Positions 45,363 through 57,060 of a DNA stretch of 64,000 bases are shown here, in pieces (position 1 is the stretch's first letter; each line of letters starts with the position of its first letter). Location: the NCBI GenBank assembly GCA_028274465.1, contig CM051455.1, positions 123,911,462-123,975,461 on the forward strand, read 5' to 3'. The notes beneath the pieces are model-generated. The model saw only the letters and a list, made by a program, of their open reading frames with translations. It had not been told where the DNA came from and ran no database searches. The translations under genes were made by a program, and so were the position numbers. The DNA is from Plantago ovata. Taxonomy: Eukaryota; Streptophyta; Magnoliopsida; Lamiales; Plantaginaceae.

Positions 45363-45957
45363 ATCATAATAGACAAACTTGCAATTTTATTTTATTTTTC
45401 TGTTTTTGCCAACATTATAACACAAGTAAAAACTCAGGATTTTTTTATGAAAATCTGTCTTTGGTACTACTGAATAAACATCTCCGCTTTTGATACTCAA
45501 ATTTTAATATATGAGTCCAACTTTTTCACTCGTTGATAAACCCCATGCAAATTGGGATGCTATATACACAAATTAGTCGGACGCTTGTCATCGAAAGTAC
45601 CAGATATAATTTATTTATTTGAGTCTAAAATATATTCTTGATAGCGAATAATCTGTAGATGGTTTTTAAATTTTTCGCTTTGAGTTCAATTTGGGCCAAA
45701 AATTGTATTGAAACATACTAAATGAAATTAATTATACATTTTCATGTGAATTTTAAAATATATAACATATATTATCATAAATAAAAAGAGTAAATACTGA
45801 TAAAAAACATAAGAGGCTTAAGCATATTTTAACCCATGCCCTCGACTAATGAAAATCCATTTTTTTTCTAAGGTCATTTTTTATTAAAGAACTTAAAAGT
45901 AAATTTAATTACATATAATTTAAAAGTAAACTTGTGGTAAAAATAGATATTGAAAAC

Positions 45958-46798
45958 TGTTGGTGTTAAAATATGTCCAGTACGCATGTAGGAACTGGAG
46001 CGGTCTAAGAGCGCGACAAAGCATCAAGGGTCGTCCCTCAAAGGGCGCGACCACACCCAAGTATGTCACTTAGGTGTGGCTCGACCAACATATGGTCCGA
46101 CCATCACTAAGACGCCAACCCTTAAGATAAGCTCACTACAAGGACAATGCAGCCGTTGGGCTCGAGGAGCATCTATAGGGCTCAAGGAGGACCTTACGAC
46201 AAGGTGACACCCTCCAAAAGAGATTAGGCAGAGCACTACTCGGACCATGGATATAAGAGGAAGGCACGAGGACCAAGGGCGACCACCCATGGTCGCTCCC
46301 TGTGGGACCCGTCTTCCAGAATACTCCATGGGACCCAAAAAGTCAATAATGCCCTCCAAACCCTAGTCAAGATGTTTGGGCCAAAGCCCATGGACCTCCT
46401 TAATGGGCTTGGGCCAAAGGAGGCTTCAATCTCAACCGGACACTTGTCACGATCCTACATAAAGTGACAATAAAATACTACAAATATAAAAGGAGACTCA
46501 TTCATTATCCGCTGGGTAAGCATTCATAGCTCTTACCTACCACTCACCAACCACATTTACTACTCTTACTAGGGAAGCCCTTCAACTCCCTACACGTAAA
46601 GTCGTCCCTCCTGTTTGATCCTCGACAAACCGGACACGAGGTACTAACCCCCCCCCCCCTCCAGTCTCTTTCAGGTACGAGGAAGCTACATGAATGATTC
46701 CTATATTCTTAAGAGGAAGACTACATGAAGAAGACCTAAATAGTTTCTTGTGACGATCCATTGCGAACTTAAGAAGAAGTACGAATTACCCTTCAACA
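45958..46798 (+). repeat. Tat-C 5' LTR, 841 bp
   Basis: It starts TGTTGGTGTTAAAATATG and ends TACCCTTCAACA, colinear with the inverted Tat-A LTR. A run of C (about 46651-46661) and a TATA-like ATATAAAAGG (about 46484-46493) are visible. Candidate left TSD AAAAC (45953-45957); the partner is outside the window. Confidence 0.88.
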
Positions 46799-46886
46799 TT
46801 TGGCGCCGTCTGTGGGAACCTGATCAAAAGGTCATTCCTAGCCCTACTGGTCGAACCGAGCACTCTCCTCGTGACACTTCACGAAG
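46799..46886 (+). other. Tat-C primer-binding site and leader
   Basis: TTTGGCGCCGTCTGTGGGAA directly follows the LTR, then a short leader to the gag ATG at 46887. Same arrangement as Tat-A. Confidence 0.75.
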
Positions 46887-48009
46887 ATGCCTCCCATAAG
46901 AAGCAATCGATTTGCCAATGCATCACCCAGGAATCCTCCTTGCTCCAGGGGCCTTCCCCGTTTAAATGGTCGAGGAGGAGGAAGGGTAGCTGCTCAAAGG
47001 GCACCTAGAAATAATAATGTTGAGAGGAATGAAGATTATATGGAGGGGGCATTCACCAATGTCACTAACACCCAAGAAGAGAGATCCGGAGAAAATAATC
47101 CCCAAAGCTTCCCAGCTGGAAGTTCTTATGGAGCGTTAAGAGCCACAAACAATCTCGTGCCAAGAGGGCAGCCTCCTCAAGTAGCAATAAATCCTTCTTC
47201 CGTGGCAGTGAATCCTCCTCAGCCAGCCGCATTGAACTTCACCCTACCTAATGGACGTGTAGTCCGACCATCAGACTTTGGGATGGGCGAAACTCAATAC
47301 GTCTTGTTCCTTCTTACTTTGCAAGGATATGTAGGAGATAATGAGGCTTCTAGAGCCAATGAAGAACTCCAGGCTCGAGGAGTACCATAGATCCAAGTAC
47401 AGGAGCAACCTCGGGATACTTTGGTAGCCGCTCGTCAATCCCAACCAAGAGCACCTATAGTACAAGATGAAGCACATTCAAGAGCCAACACAAGGCCGAT
47501 CCAATCTCGACTTGGACCTTCAAGAGTCCAATCTAGGTTAGGACCACAATGTGCCCCAGATGATTTGAGGGATCTAATTGATAGGAGGATACGCGCGTCA
47601 ATACAAAATGTGGCTCCGCAAGAAAACCAAGCTCAGGTGGTCGCTACACCACCCACTCTCCCAAATTAAGTCACGCCCAACCAAGTGACCCCTCAGAATC
47701 AACCCGAGGCGGTGGCAGAAAACAATGCCTTGAGAACCGTGGCTGAGGTAACCCCCTTGATCGACCAGATCACGGGGAGGAGCTCACTCTAGAGGAACTC
47801 AATGCAAGGAAAACCGCACTTGAGGCTCAGATAGGAACCCTACGAGGAACCGTGCAAGAAAAAAAGAAAGAGCAAGATCCAAGTCCGTTGTGCGCTGAGA
47901 TAAGGAGCCATCAAGCAAAAATCGAGCGAGGCTTCCCCACTTTCAAAAGTTATGATGGAACAAGTTGTCCAAAGGACTACTTGGTGAGATTTGGTACCAA
48001 GATGGATGC
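46887..48009 (+). pseudogene. Tat-C gag, first piece
   Basis: MPPIRSNRFANASPRNPP opens a protein colinear with the Tat-A gag. In-frame stops: TAG 47388-47390 and TAA 47667-47669. A one-base deletion near 47780 (GGAGGAGCTC against GGAGGAAGCTC in Tat-A) shifts the frame, and the Tat-A-like frame is seen again at 47852 to FGTKMDAD. It ends at GATGC, the target of the solo LTR. Confidence 0.85.
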
Positions 48010-49524
48010 TGATGAACGAGATTGTCAGACTGAACAATCAAATGAATTTGTTTTAGCGAAAGGGCAACTCACAACTACACAAAACACGTAGTGCAGAGGT
48101 AAGATGACCTCGAGTGTCGATCTCTACGGACTTAACTAGCTTTAACTACAATAACTACTATATAAATTCAGAAAACAAATTAACTTAGTTTAACTTAACA
48201 ATATATGACGAGAGCTGGTGATAGTAATGCTCATTCAAAGCATCGAGTTCTAATTATGCATGAAAGTGCAACACGTACTGCTTTAAAAGTAATTCGAATT
48301 AACAAACACCAAAAGACAGGTTTTGACATGTATTTTGAAAGCTTCCTATCTATACTAATATTTGGCTAAGGTTGTCAGGCTTAGTGCAAGCAGTACTTGA
48401 TAATTATAAATATTGAATAGATGATCTTGAATTGTCCTAGTGTTTCTAACACTTTTATACGAAGATATTTGGCTTAGTCGGATCAAAGAGTCGAATAAAA
48501 AAATTATACAAGTAAAAGATTCAGAAACTCAATCATGCACAATATGAACCCTAGCTATGAATTTACATACTATCACCAACTAGAAATTAGCTACTCATAT
48601 CAAATTTGAAATCAACAATAGAAATCATAGATGAAAACATAATTGAATTGAAAGATAGAGTATGAAAAATGTGAGATACAAAGTTACCACCGAGGATTGT
48701 CAATCTACGGTGAATTGCTAAACTCACAAGTTTCTAGCAAGGTGAGATCAAAAGATATCGAAATCTCTACGCTGAAGCTCCAAATCGCTAAGAAAAAGTG
48801 GTTCTAAGTCAAAGAAAACCCAGAACAAGCTCTAGGGTTTATGTCTGCAAAAATTATGAAGATAGATCTGAAAATCGACTTATATATATAAAATATCGCC
48901 AAATTCCGGAATCTGAGGGGCTGTGCACCCCCCGTCCCAGGCGGTCCGCCTGTGGCTGGCAGCAAGTTCGACAGTTTTTCCTCTAAGTTCGAACAGAGAT
49001 TCCGGGCGCGTCCGAACTCAGATTGGCACGTAAGACCCACCGTTGGATAGCTCTTCGAGTTAGCGACGCGTAGGTTGTAACCTCTCATACCCATACAATA
49101 TCGTATGAAATAATGGTGCCCAATATAATGAGACTATGCAAATGGAACTTCCAGATTTCACTTCAAAGGCTCCGAAATCTTCATCCGAACTCCGAATGAA
49201 CTACCGTTTCCGCCTCATACAAGATATCTAGAATCTTTCATGTTCTCCTTGGCCTTGGGCACGGTTTTGAGCTCTGAAACTTGGTCTTTTGGCCTGGAAA
49301 CACGTCCCATTACTCCTTGACACACCACGGGTGATCTTGTTGCACCAAACTTCAATGTTTCGCCATGATTCATATCCAGAAGTGCAATTTTCACCTAAAT
49401 CTTGAAAATAACAAAGAAAATGGAAACGTGACACTATTCTAACAAAATGCACTAAAATGCATACAAGAGGATAGCTAAATTGGTTAAAAAGAACCGAATG
49501 AAAGTGTAAAAAACACTGTCATCA
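48010..49524 (-). repeat. Solo LTR of a second Athila-type family, 1515 bp
   Basis: TSD GATGC at 48005-48009 and 49525-49529. Read on the minus strand it starts TGATGACAGTGTTTTTTAC, then TAGCTATCCTC and TAGAATAGTGTCACG, phrases shared with the E4 LTR start, so it is a distant relative. Near the promoter a 15-bp palindrome CAGGCGGTCCGCCTG (48938-48952) lies by a TATA-rich stretch (about 48883-48893). Confidence 0.88.
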
Positions 49525-49529
49525 GATGC

Positions 49530-50996
49530 GTATGGTCATGATTCAAAGACCAAAGCACTACTCTTCCCGGCTAACCTCTCAAGAGAAGCCATGAAATGGT
49601 GGTCGCGCCTTCCTCAGTGCTCGATCAAGTCCTATAGAGATCTCTGCAAAGAATTCTCTAAGCGATTCGAGAAGGTCATCAACACCAAGAGAAGAGTGAG
49701 ATACTTGGCCAAAATTGTTCAAAAGAACAATGAAGATTTGAGGGACTTCATCAATCGTTTTCATGAAGCAGCCCTCCAAGTTGAAGATCACTCGATCAAT
49801 GAGAGGAAAGAATACTTGTATGGTAACACTACCAATGTCAAGTTCCAAGAGGTGCTCTCAGCATCATGCGTTGAGAACGAAGCTCAACTAGCGAAAGTTT
49901 GCAAGGATTTCCTCGAGGCAGAGGAATTCCGAAAAACAGTCACTATAAGAACCAATCCTCCCAAGTAAAAAGGGAACGAAAAAGAAAAGGAGAAGGAATA
50001 CCCTCCTCATCCACAAAATCCCGGAAAGCAAAGAAGGGATCAAAAGCATGGTTTGATCAGAGAGGGTCCTTCGAGGAACAAGTTTCGAGACAAGAGGACT
50101 CCTCCGAGGAGGTCTCTTCCAAGGAGATATAGCAACTACACAGACTTAAATAGACCAAGATCCGACATCTTGAACTATATAATCTCGAGGAAGCTAGACG
50201 TCTCATGGCCATCTCCGATCCAAGAAAACCGAAAGAACAAAAGTTCGGAGAAATTTTTCCAATTTCACAAAGGAAAGGGGCATACTTCTGATGAGTGCAT
50301 CGAGCTCAAGAATGAAATTGAGAGGATGATACGCAATGGACAATTGGTCAACTATATTCGGAAAGAAGAACCTCTAGAAATCCTCCCTCCGCCACCACAA
50401 GTGCGGATCGAGCACCACCCCCAAGGGAACCCTCGTTATGATGATATTCATAATTACAATAATTATGAGAATCGTCCCGTGAACGGAAGCATCCACACTC
50501 TTACGATTGCCGGAGGACCCGTGGGAGGTGACACTCGAAATCAGAGGGAGATCACAGCCGATAACCTCAAGATTCGAGATGTGAAGTATGCCCAAGTTGC
50601 ACAACCAGGAACCATTGTAATCTCTTTCGATGATAGTGAACTACCTCTGAGACACGCCGGAGGAGGAAACATCTACGACCCATGTGTTCCGCTAGTGGTA
50701 TCCCTTGATGTTCAATCCTACAACTTAGGAAGGATCCTCGTCGACACTGGATGTTCGGCAAACGTGATCTTCACGGGTACTTTGAAGAGGATTCATATGA
50801 ATACAAGGGAAGGTCTTAGAGAAGTGAGTAGCGCCCTGGTAGGCTTTGGAGGACAACCCATCATGCCCCTCGGAATGATCAACTTGACGGTCTAAATTGG
50901 AAGTGCTCCGCGGAGAGTAACTCAACACGTTCCCTTCGTAGTCGTAGACATGCCCTTTGACTACTTCGCGGTCTTGGGTAGACCCGGTCTCTCTCA
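49530..50996 (+). pseudogene. Tat-C gag core, zinc region and protease
   Basis: It resumes in the gag core (LLFPANLSREAMKWWSRLPQ to FHEAALQVED), then a Lys/Arg-rich region. The knuckle remnant FQFHKGKGHTSDEC has its first Cys changed to Phe. The protease site ILVDTGCSANVIF and YFAVLGRPGLSQF follow. Stops: TAA 49966-49968 and TAA 50893-50895. At the protease end it reads Arg (CGA) where Tat-A has TGA. Confidence 0.85.
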
Positions 50997-52569
50997 GTTC
51001 CGAGTTGTAGTGTCTACAGTCCACAACAAGTTGAAGTTTCCCACTCCATTGGGAATTGGACAAGAAGAGGGAAACATAAGAGAGGCATGAGAATCCTACA
51101 GTATGTCAGCCAAATTCACTTCCAAGGTTGCCATCAGAGATCCAAATCTGGGCCAATCGCTCGAGGAGCAGCCTTTAGTTCACAATGCTCCTTACCGTTT
51201 TTATACGGTTCGGCAAGTGAAGAAAAAGTCAAAAAAGCCAAGTCCGTCACTTAGGCGAAGGAAAGCAACTCAAGAGAAAGAGAGAGATACCCTAGTAGGA
51301 GCTGTCAAGGAGCTCGAGGAGTATCAAGTTATACCTCCAGTACCACCCTCTTTTAAGAAGAAGAAATTCTTCGAGGAAAACAAGATATAAGCAAGAGAAA
51401 CCCTCGAAGAAATTCAAATTGTCGAAGTAAGTGCCGACAAGGTTACCAAGATTGGTACCGAGATGACTACAAAAGTAAGAATGAAACTCATTCAATGTTT
51501 GAAAGATAACAACGACATCTTCGCGTGGAGTACCGAGGACCTCAAGGGGATTGACCCAAGAGTCACGGTTCACTGTCTGAACATCGACCCGTCAATCACC
51601 CATATTCGAGAAAAGCAAAGAGACTTCAGTGCGGAAGACAATGCCATCATTGAAGCAGAAGTGCAAAGATTGCTTAAGGCTGGTCACATGAAAGAAGTGA
51701 GATACTCCGACTGGGTTTGCAATGTAGTCCTCGTGGAGAAAGGACTCGGCAAGTGGAGAATGTGCAACAACTTCACAAGACTCAACAAGTTTTGCCCGAA
51801 GGATCCCTACCCGCTTCCCCGGATCGACCAGCTGGTCGATTCCACAACAGGATGTGCCCTCTTGAGTTTCATGGATGCATACCAAGGATTCTAGCAAGTC
51901 AAAATGGCCAAGGACGATGTACCGAAGACCGACTTCTTCGCAAATGGAAATGTGTATTGCTTCAAGGTGATGCCTTTCGGTCTCAAAAATGTCGGAGCGA
52001 CCTACCAAAGGTTGGTTAATAAAATGTTCAAAGAAGAACTCGGTAAAACGATGGAAGTATATGTCGATGATATGCTAGTCAAGAGTAAAACCGAGGAGCA
52101 ACATGTAGGATACCTGGCAAAATGCTTCTCGATTTTGAGGAAGTATGGGATGAAGCTCAATCCGGCAAAATGTACCTTCACAGTTAAAGGTGGGAAGTTC
52201 CTCGGTTACATGGTAATGGAAAGAGGAATAGAAGCAAACCCCGAGAAAATCAAGGCCATCCTCGATCTGCCTCAACCCCAAACCATCAATGAGGTACAAC
52301 AGTTGGTAGGAAAGTCGATCGCACTATGTAGATTCATCTCAAGATCCGCCGAGAAAAATCTTCCATTCTTCAAAGTTTTGAGAAAGAGCAACCACTTCGA
52401 GTGGAGAAAAGAATGCGAGGAAGCTTTCGAGAAGCTCAAAGAGTATCTACTCTCCCCTCCACTTTTGTCAAAACCCATGGAAGGAGAGGTACTTTACTTG
52501 TATTTGGCAGCAACGGGGGAAGCCATTAGCTCGGTCTTGGTGCGAATCCAAGGGAACGACCCCTTGCCC
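50997..52569 (+). pseudogene. Tat-C RT and start of RNase H
   Basis: VVVSTVHNKLKFPTPLGIGQ continues the polyprotein. RT motifs WVCNVVLVEKGLGKWRMC, LLSFMDAYQGF, MPFGLKNVGATYQ and MEVYVDDMLVKS are visible, followed by the connection region to VLVRIQGNDPLP. Stops: TGA 51088-51090, TAA 51388-51390 and TAG 51892-51894 (in DAYQGF-QVKMA). It is cut at 52569 by the Copia-4 LTR. Confidence 0.87.
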
Positions 52570-53301
52570 TGTAAGAAAATATGGTCAAAGTTACCCCTAG
52601 GGTATGCAACGGAATTTCAAAAATTTTCTTAACATGCAGGTTAATTGATCATGTATATAACGTATATAATAAACACAATAATCAGAAGACTTACAATAGT
52701 ACTCCAAAAGCAAGAATAGGTATTGAATCGATATGCCAATCGATGAAGTCTTCGTAATAGTCCGGTGAATCTTCTCCTTCGCCGAAGTCGAAGATATCTG
52801 CAATACTTTGATTATCTGCAAGACAATAAAAGTTAGTTTCCAGCTCTTTGAACCTCAACCTTGGTATCCACGGATGAACAGCTTATCGGAAAGAATGCTA
52901 GGATATTCTTTATGTGGCCAGGAAGATGGGGCGGCAATTTTTCTCCGGTTGGAAGGTGGCGCGCGCGGCTAGAGGTGTAGGAGAGGAGAGCTTTTATTTT
53001 CTCTAAGAAAACTGGTAGAATAATTCTCTAAGAATTCGGTTAATCAGAATGATCTTCAATCAACCATGTCAAAAGCTCTCTAATAGTCTACTATATATAG
53101 TAGTCAATAAAGCCTAAAGAAGAATCAATTAGACTTCATAAAGGAATAAGAATCTAATTCTTATTGCACAAGGAAACCAATTTAAGTCTAGATTCAGTCC
53201 CAATCAAATTAAAACTCAATCAGAAAAATCTAACTTATTCCTTGACTTCTAATATGGGAAGGAGTCGAACTCCTCCCCATACTACTACTGGTCGCGCGGT
53301 T
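52570..53301 (-). repeat. Copia-4 3' LTR, left part
   Basis: It starts TGTAAGAAAATATGG in plus orientation and is colinear with the Copia-3 LTRs. The short acidic frame is present (complement of 52735-52821) with one Asp-to-Gly change. It ends at CGGTT, the altered copy of the E4 target site. Confidence 0.87.
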
Positions 53302-54575
53302 TGATGAATGTGTATTTTACACTTTCATTCGAGTCTTTTTCACCTATTTTAGCTATCCTCTATGTTAATTTAGCTATATTTTAGTACATTTTATTAGAAT
53401 AGTGTCACGTTTCCCTTTAGATTTTATTTTACAGGTTTTGGTTGAAATTCGGAGATTTCGGGGCAATTATATTGAAGTCTACAAGGAATTGGTGTTCCAG
53501 AAGCCTATTTGGAGTATCTGAAGGTTTCCGGATAGGATTTGGAGTCTAGGGGCCGAATCTGGAGGTTAGAAGGCTACTAGAAGTCATAAACCGAGTCCGA
53601 AAAGGTGAAGAAATCCAAATCCGCGTCGAAAAACACGGAAATTCCGTGAAATACTGGGGGGCGAACCGCCCCAGCCAGAGGCGAACCGCCCCAGAGTAAA
53701 TTCGGGGCCTATATATAGAGCTCAAGTTTTTCTCCGAAAATCATATCTTTCCAAGCCTACTTTCTCACCTCTCTCTATAGTTTTAGGTAGGAACTTCCCG
53801 GGGCTTGTCCTGGGAGTTCCATAGCTTAGGGGATACTTATTCATAGCAGATTGGAGCGCGTAGGATCGCAATCATCCGGAGATTGACAACCTTCGGTAAC
53901 TTTGTATCTTACAGTTTTTATCTACTTATTTTATTCTTCTTTCAATATGTTTTCTTCTATGATTGCTATTGATTGCATGCCTATTATGAGTAGCTAAACT
54001 TATCGTTGGTGGTAGTATGTGAATTCTTAGCGAGGGAAGATAATCATGCTAATGGCTATATCGCGCATTATACTCCGTGTCATTGCTTTATTTCGTTGAT
54101 CAGTTGCAACCAAAATTCTCGTATGTTGTATTGATTATTATGCACGCATGGACACTAGTCGACCATCAGACCAATTATCTTCGTAGTGTTGAATAATTAC
54201 GGAACACATTAGGACAATCGTTGTTGACTAGTCAGACCAAATTATCTTCGTAGTGCTTAATACTTGCAACAGGACACAAGATTGATTAAAAGATCTCTAT
54301 GCAAGACCGAGGAATTTATACATGATTATCGACCCATTATGTTAAGAAGGACCATACTACCACCAATCTCCATTATCTGCTTGAAACCCCCTATTGCTTT
54401 CTATCTACTGTTTTATATTCTTAATTAGATTTGACAAAGCTAGTATAGTCCTGAGAGAACGACACTCGAGTCATTCTACTACTACACTACAGTTTTCGTT
54501 GTAGTTGTGGATTGCCTTTGGCTAAATAACAAATATTATTTGCTGAATCGAGACCCGACAAATCTCCGTTCATCA
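53302..54575 (+). repeat. E4 5' LTR, 1274 bp
   Basis: It starts TGATGAATGTG and ends CTCCGTTCATCA. U3 has two GC palindromes (53658-53672, and the GAGGCGAACCGCCCC variant at 53678-53692) followed by the TATA box CTATATATAG (53709-53718). The 3' LTR has only one palindrome, which accounts for the 20-bp length difference. Confidence 0.92.
53658..53718 (+). promoter_or_regulatory. E4 U3 promoter: twin GC palindromes plus TATA box
   Basis: GGGGCGAACCGCCCC has a 6-bp stem around AAC. Its second copy ends 16 bases before CTATATATAG. The related solo LTR at 30636 has a longer palindrome in the same place. The TATA box fits a U3/R promoter. A protein-binding or structural role for the palindromes is inferred. 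Confidence 0.6.
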
Positions 54576-54578
54576 AAT

Positions 54579-54596
54579 TGGCGCCGTTGCCGGGGA
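54579..54596 (+). other. E4 primer-binding site
   Basis: TGGCGCCGTTGCCGGGGA starts three bases after the LTR. This is the primer-binding site known for Athila-type elements (tRNA-Asp type, from family knowledge). A leader to the gag ATG at 54738 follows. Confidence 0.85.
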
Positions 54597-54737
54597 CTAT
54601 ACTCCTTTTTTCTGTTTAATTTGTTTATATTTACAACTTTAGATTCATAATTCTTTTAGTTTTAGTTTTCCTTTTAATCTCTCTCTGCTTTCCTAGTTTG
54701 TTTCTAATCACCTTTCCTAGTCTGTCACAGATAGTGT

Positions 54738-55561
54738 ATGCCGCATACACGTTCTGCAGGAACACCGCTTGCTGATTCAATTGCTGAGATCGATAGAGTC
54801 TACCACCAGAGAAGGCGACTACTTGAAAGGCGCGCACTAGAGGAAATAGAGGAAACTGATTTCTCTGAATATCTGATTAGTCTATTCAAGGAAATCGACG
54901 GAATGGCAGAAGCTAGACCACTGAAGGCATGGGTACAACCCACCAAGGATCGTATGAGGGGACCGACGATTGTTCTTTCGCCTGCAACCCGAGATCTGGA
55001 GATCAAGAACCACGCATTCCAACAACTTCCGAGGTTCTATGGCTTATCAAGGGAAGATGTGATGGGGTACTTGAACGATATCGATGATTTCGTCAACCAA
55101 CTCCCACGACCCGGAGCTGACATAACAACGGATGAGTTGAGGATGAAGGTTTTTGCTATGGGACTTGGCGACAGAGCCAAGTCATGGCTGAGCTCTATTC
55201 CAGCAGGCTCGCTGGACACTTGGGAAAAGGTTTTTTTAGCTTTCATGGAGAAATACTTCCCACACACTCTGACTACCGCGCTTAAGGCGCAAATCACTGG
55301 ATTCAAGCAGGACTATGATGAGACCATCTACACCGCGTTCGAGAGGTTCCAAGATCTCACGAACAAGTGCCCTCACCATGGTTTTGAACTCTCCGACCTA
55401 GTCCAACACTTCTACAATGGACTAACCTTCGAAAACCAACAAGTGGTGGATTTCCAATGCTGAGGCAATATTTGGGAGGAAACCGCAGAAGCCGTCTGGG
55501 CTGTTTTCGAAAGGCTTGCTAAGGGTTCGCAGTTCAAGGATCCAAGAGCAATGGTTAGGAG
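54738..55561 (+). pseudogene. E4 gag, first piece
   Basis: From MPHTRSAGTPLADSIAEID. The gag core spans about residues 90-235: HAFQQLPRFYGLSREDVMGY, MGLGDRAKSWLSSIPAGS, TWEKVFLAFMEKYFPH and FERFQDLTNKCPHHGFEL, a pattern typical of Athila gag (Retrotrans_gag domain). TGA at 55461-55463 interrupts it, but the same frame continues (AVWAVFERLAKGSQFKDPR) to the target site of the Tat-family LTR at 55562. Confidence 0.87.
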
Positions 55562-55566
55562 ACGTG

Positions 55567-55771
55567 TGTTAGTGTTGAAATATGTCCAGTCCGCATGTAC
55601 GAACTGGAGCGGTCTAAGAGCGCGACAAAGCATCATAGGCCGTCCCTCAAGAGGCNNNNNNNNNNNNNNNNNNNNNNNNNNNNNNNNNNNNNNNNNNNNN
55701 NNNNNNNNNNNNNNNNNNNNNNNNNNNNNNNNNNNNNNNNNNNNNNNNNNNNNNNAAATTACCCCTCAACA
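55567..55771 (+). repeat. Tat-A/C family LTR in E4 gag, containing an assembly gap
   Basis: The left 89 bases start TGTTAGTGTTGAAATATG and match the Tat-C LTR start. The right 16 bases AAATTACCCCTCAACA match its end. TSD ACGTG flanks it (55562-55566, 55772-55776). The 100-N gap at 55656-55755 hides either the middle of a solo LTR (about 0.7 kb expected) or a whole element. Confidence 0.85.
55656..55755. other. Assembly gap, 100 N
   Basis: Exactly 100 undetermined bases inside the nested Tat-family LTR; a placeholder for unknown length. Confidence 0.99.
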
Positions 55772-55776
55772 ACGTG

Positions 55777-56989
55777 GACCTGAAGCTCCACCGACTCAAG
55801 AAGCCCCTATGTACAGGGGGAATGGGGATCAATTCGAGTGCTTTACCAACGAATTGAAGCAAGTCCTCAAGAGCGCCACCGAAATAGCTGTTTCGAACGA
55901 AGTATGCCGAATATGCAAGAACTATGGGCATGGGACTCATATCTGTAGATCGGAGCTGGCATACGATGATGGCAATTGGGCTTGAGGAGGAGAAGAAGAA
56001 GCCTTTGCTACGGAGTTTGGCACTCAAGAAGTTAGCTACAGACAAGACGGTAGGAATCCTCGAGGTGGATTTTGGAGAAGAGGATACCGCAACAATCAAG
56101 GATATGCACCGGCTAACCAAACTTATGGACCTAACCAAGACCGTAGTAGGCTAAACTATGGTAATGATCACTGCGAAAACCCCACTCCGAAAGAGCCACC
56201 GAAGTCGAAATCGGCTCTACTAATGGAGAACTTGCAGAAGATGGTCGATCACACACAAAGTTTTCTCAAACGGTATGAAGAAGATTCTGAGAAGACTAGG
56301 GCAAGGCTCGATAAGTTGGAAGAAAGCACTAGGCTTGCCCATCAAAAGATGCAAGAGTTGATCGATCGAAAACTGCCTAACAGCACCGTAAAGACGAATG
56401 CCATTACATTAGCTGGTGATGTTCCTGACGGAGTCACCATCAAGAAGGTTGTTAGGTGCGAGTGTTGCATGAAGGAAGAACTTCTACAGGCTGAGGAAGA
56501 AGAGAAGGACCTTGGTTCTGCCACACTAGATACGGGATCCTACTCAAACATAATTCCTTTGAATGTGTTTGAAAAGAGCAACATTGGGAAACTATCTGAG
56601 CAAAGGGCTATTGTGCAACTGGCGGATGGATCCTTTATGAGACCCGAGGGCGTCGTGAAAAATGTTGTGGTCAAAATTGGTGAAGCATCTATATACACCA
56701 ATTTCGTAGTTATGCCGGCGTCTGCACCTGGAAACGGGATGTCATACTCTTAGGGCAAACATTCTTGACTAAACTACGCTCAGTGATGGATATCTACCAA
56801 AGAACTTGCACCATCGAAGTAAATGGCAAGCAACACGTATTACAAGCCATACCTGATCCACCTGAACCGCCTGATATTACTACTCACTACTGTGGTCTTG
56901 CAGCCTATATTCTTTCTTATTCACAGGTTCGTGGCATGAAGAGGAGATCAATGAAGGGAAAGCCTAGTACCCGCAAAAAGAGGAGATAG
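55777..56989 (+). pseudogene. E4 gag C-terminus with zinc knuckle, and protease
   Basis: Gag resumes with a Pro-rich stretch, then CRICKNYGHGTHIC (CX2CX4HX4C, about 55905-55946), a Gly/Arg/Asn-rich segment and a coiled coil (ENLQKMVDHTQSFLKRYEED). A retropepsin-like ATLDTGSYSNIIPLNVF (about 56518-56568) follows, with VVKIGEASIYTNFVV. Frame changes occur near 55980 (after a TGA) and 56750. In the last frame VILLGQTFLTKL continues to TAG 56987-56989 after a Lys/Arg-rich tail. RT does not follow. Confidence 0.75.
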
Positions 56990-57004
56990 GCGCAGACAGG
57001 AGTC

Positions 57005-57060
57005 GAGTCAAAGACTTTAAACAATGACGCTATCCGGGAGGCAACCCGGAATTTTTTATC
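57005..57060 (+). other. Athila-type post-pol hairpin motif
   Basis: Just after the last coding frame comes CCGGGAGGCAACCCGG (57034-57049), a CCGGG/CCCGG hairpin around AGGCAA. A TTAAACAA...GGGAGGCAACCC signature downstream of pol is familiar to me from Athila-type elements. Here it follows protease directly, which marks where RT-INT have been lost. The comparison is from memory and not tested. Confidence 0.5.

Larger units (their letters stand above)
42195..45957. other. AT-rich intergenic DNA without recognisable genes
   Basis: About 3.8 kb between the Copia-1 TSD and the Tat-C LTR. Open frames here are short, in AT-rich DNA and show no known motif. It contains a Stowaway-like MITE (42984-43245) and a diverged tandem duplication (44295-45362). 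Two short stretches (about 43245-43400 and 43680-43790) share the phrase GAGACATAAGG and loosely similar flanks. Confidence 0.6.
45958..52569 (+). mobile_element. Tat-C: Tat-lineage Gypsy element, truncated by Copia-4
   Basis: 5' LTR, PBS, gag-protease and pol to RT on the plus strand, same family as Tat-A. It is interrupted in gag by a solo LTR (48010-49524) and in RT-RNase H by Copia-4 at 52570. Its remaining 3' part should lie beyond Copia-4, outside the window. It has multiple nonsense codons, so it is inactive. Confidence 0.88.

Noticed and set aside
45158..45493. 111-codon plus-strand frame
   Set aside because: AT-rich, hydrophobic by composition, partly in the tandem duplication and broken in the sister copy.
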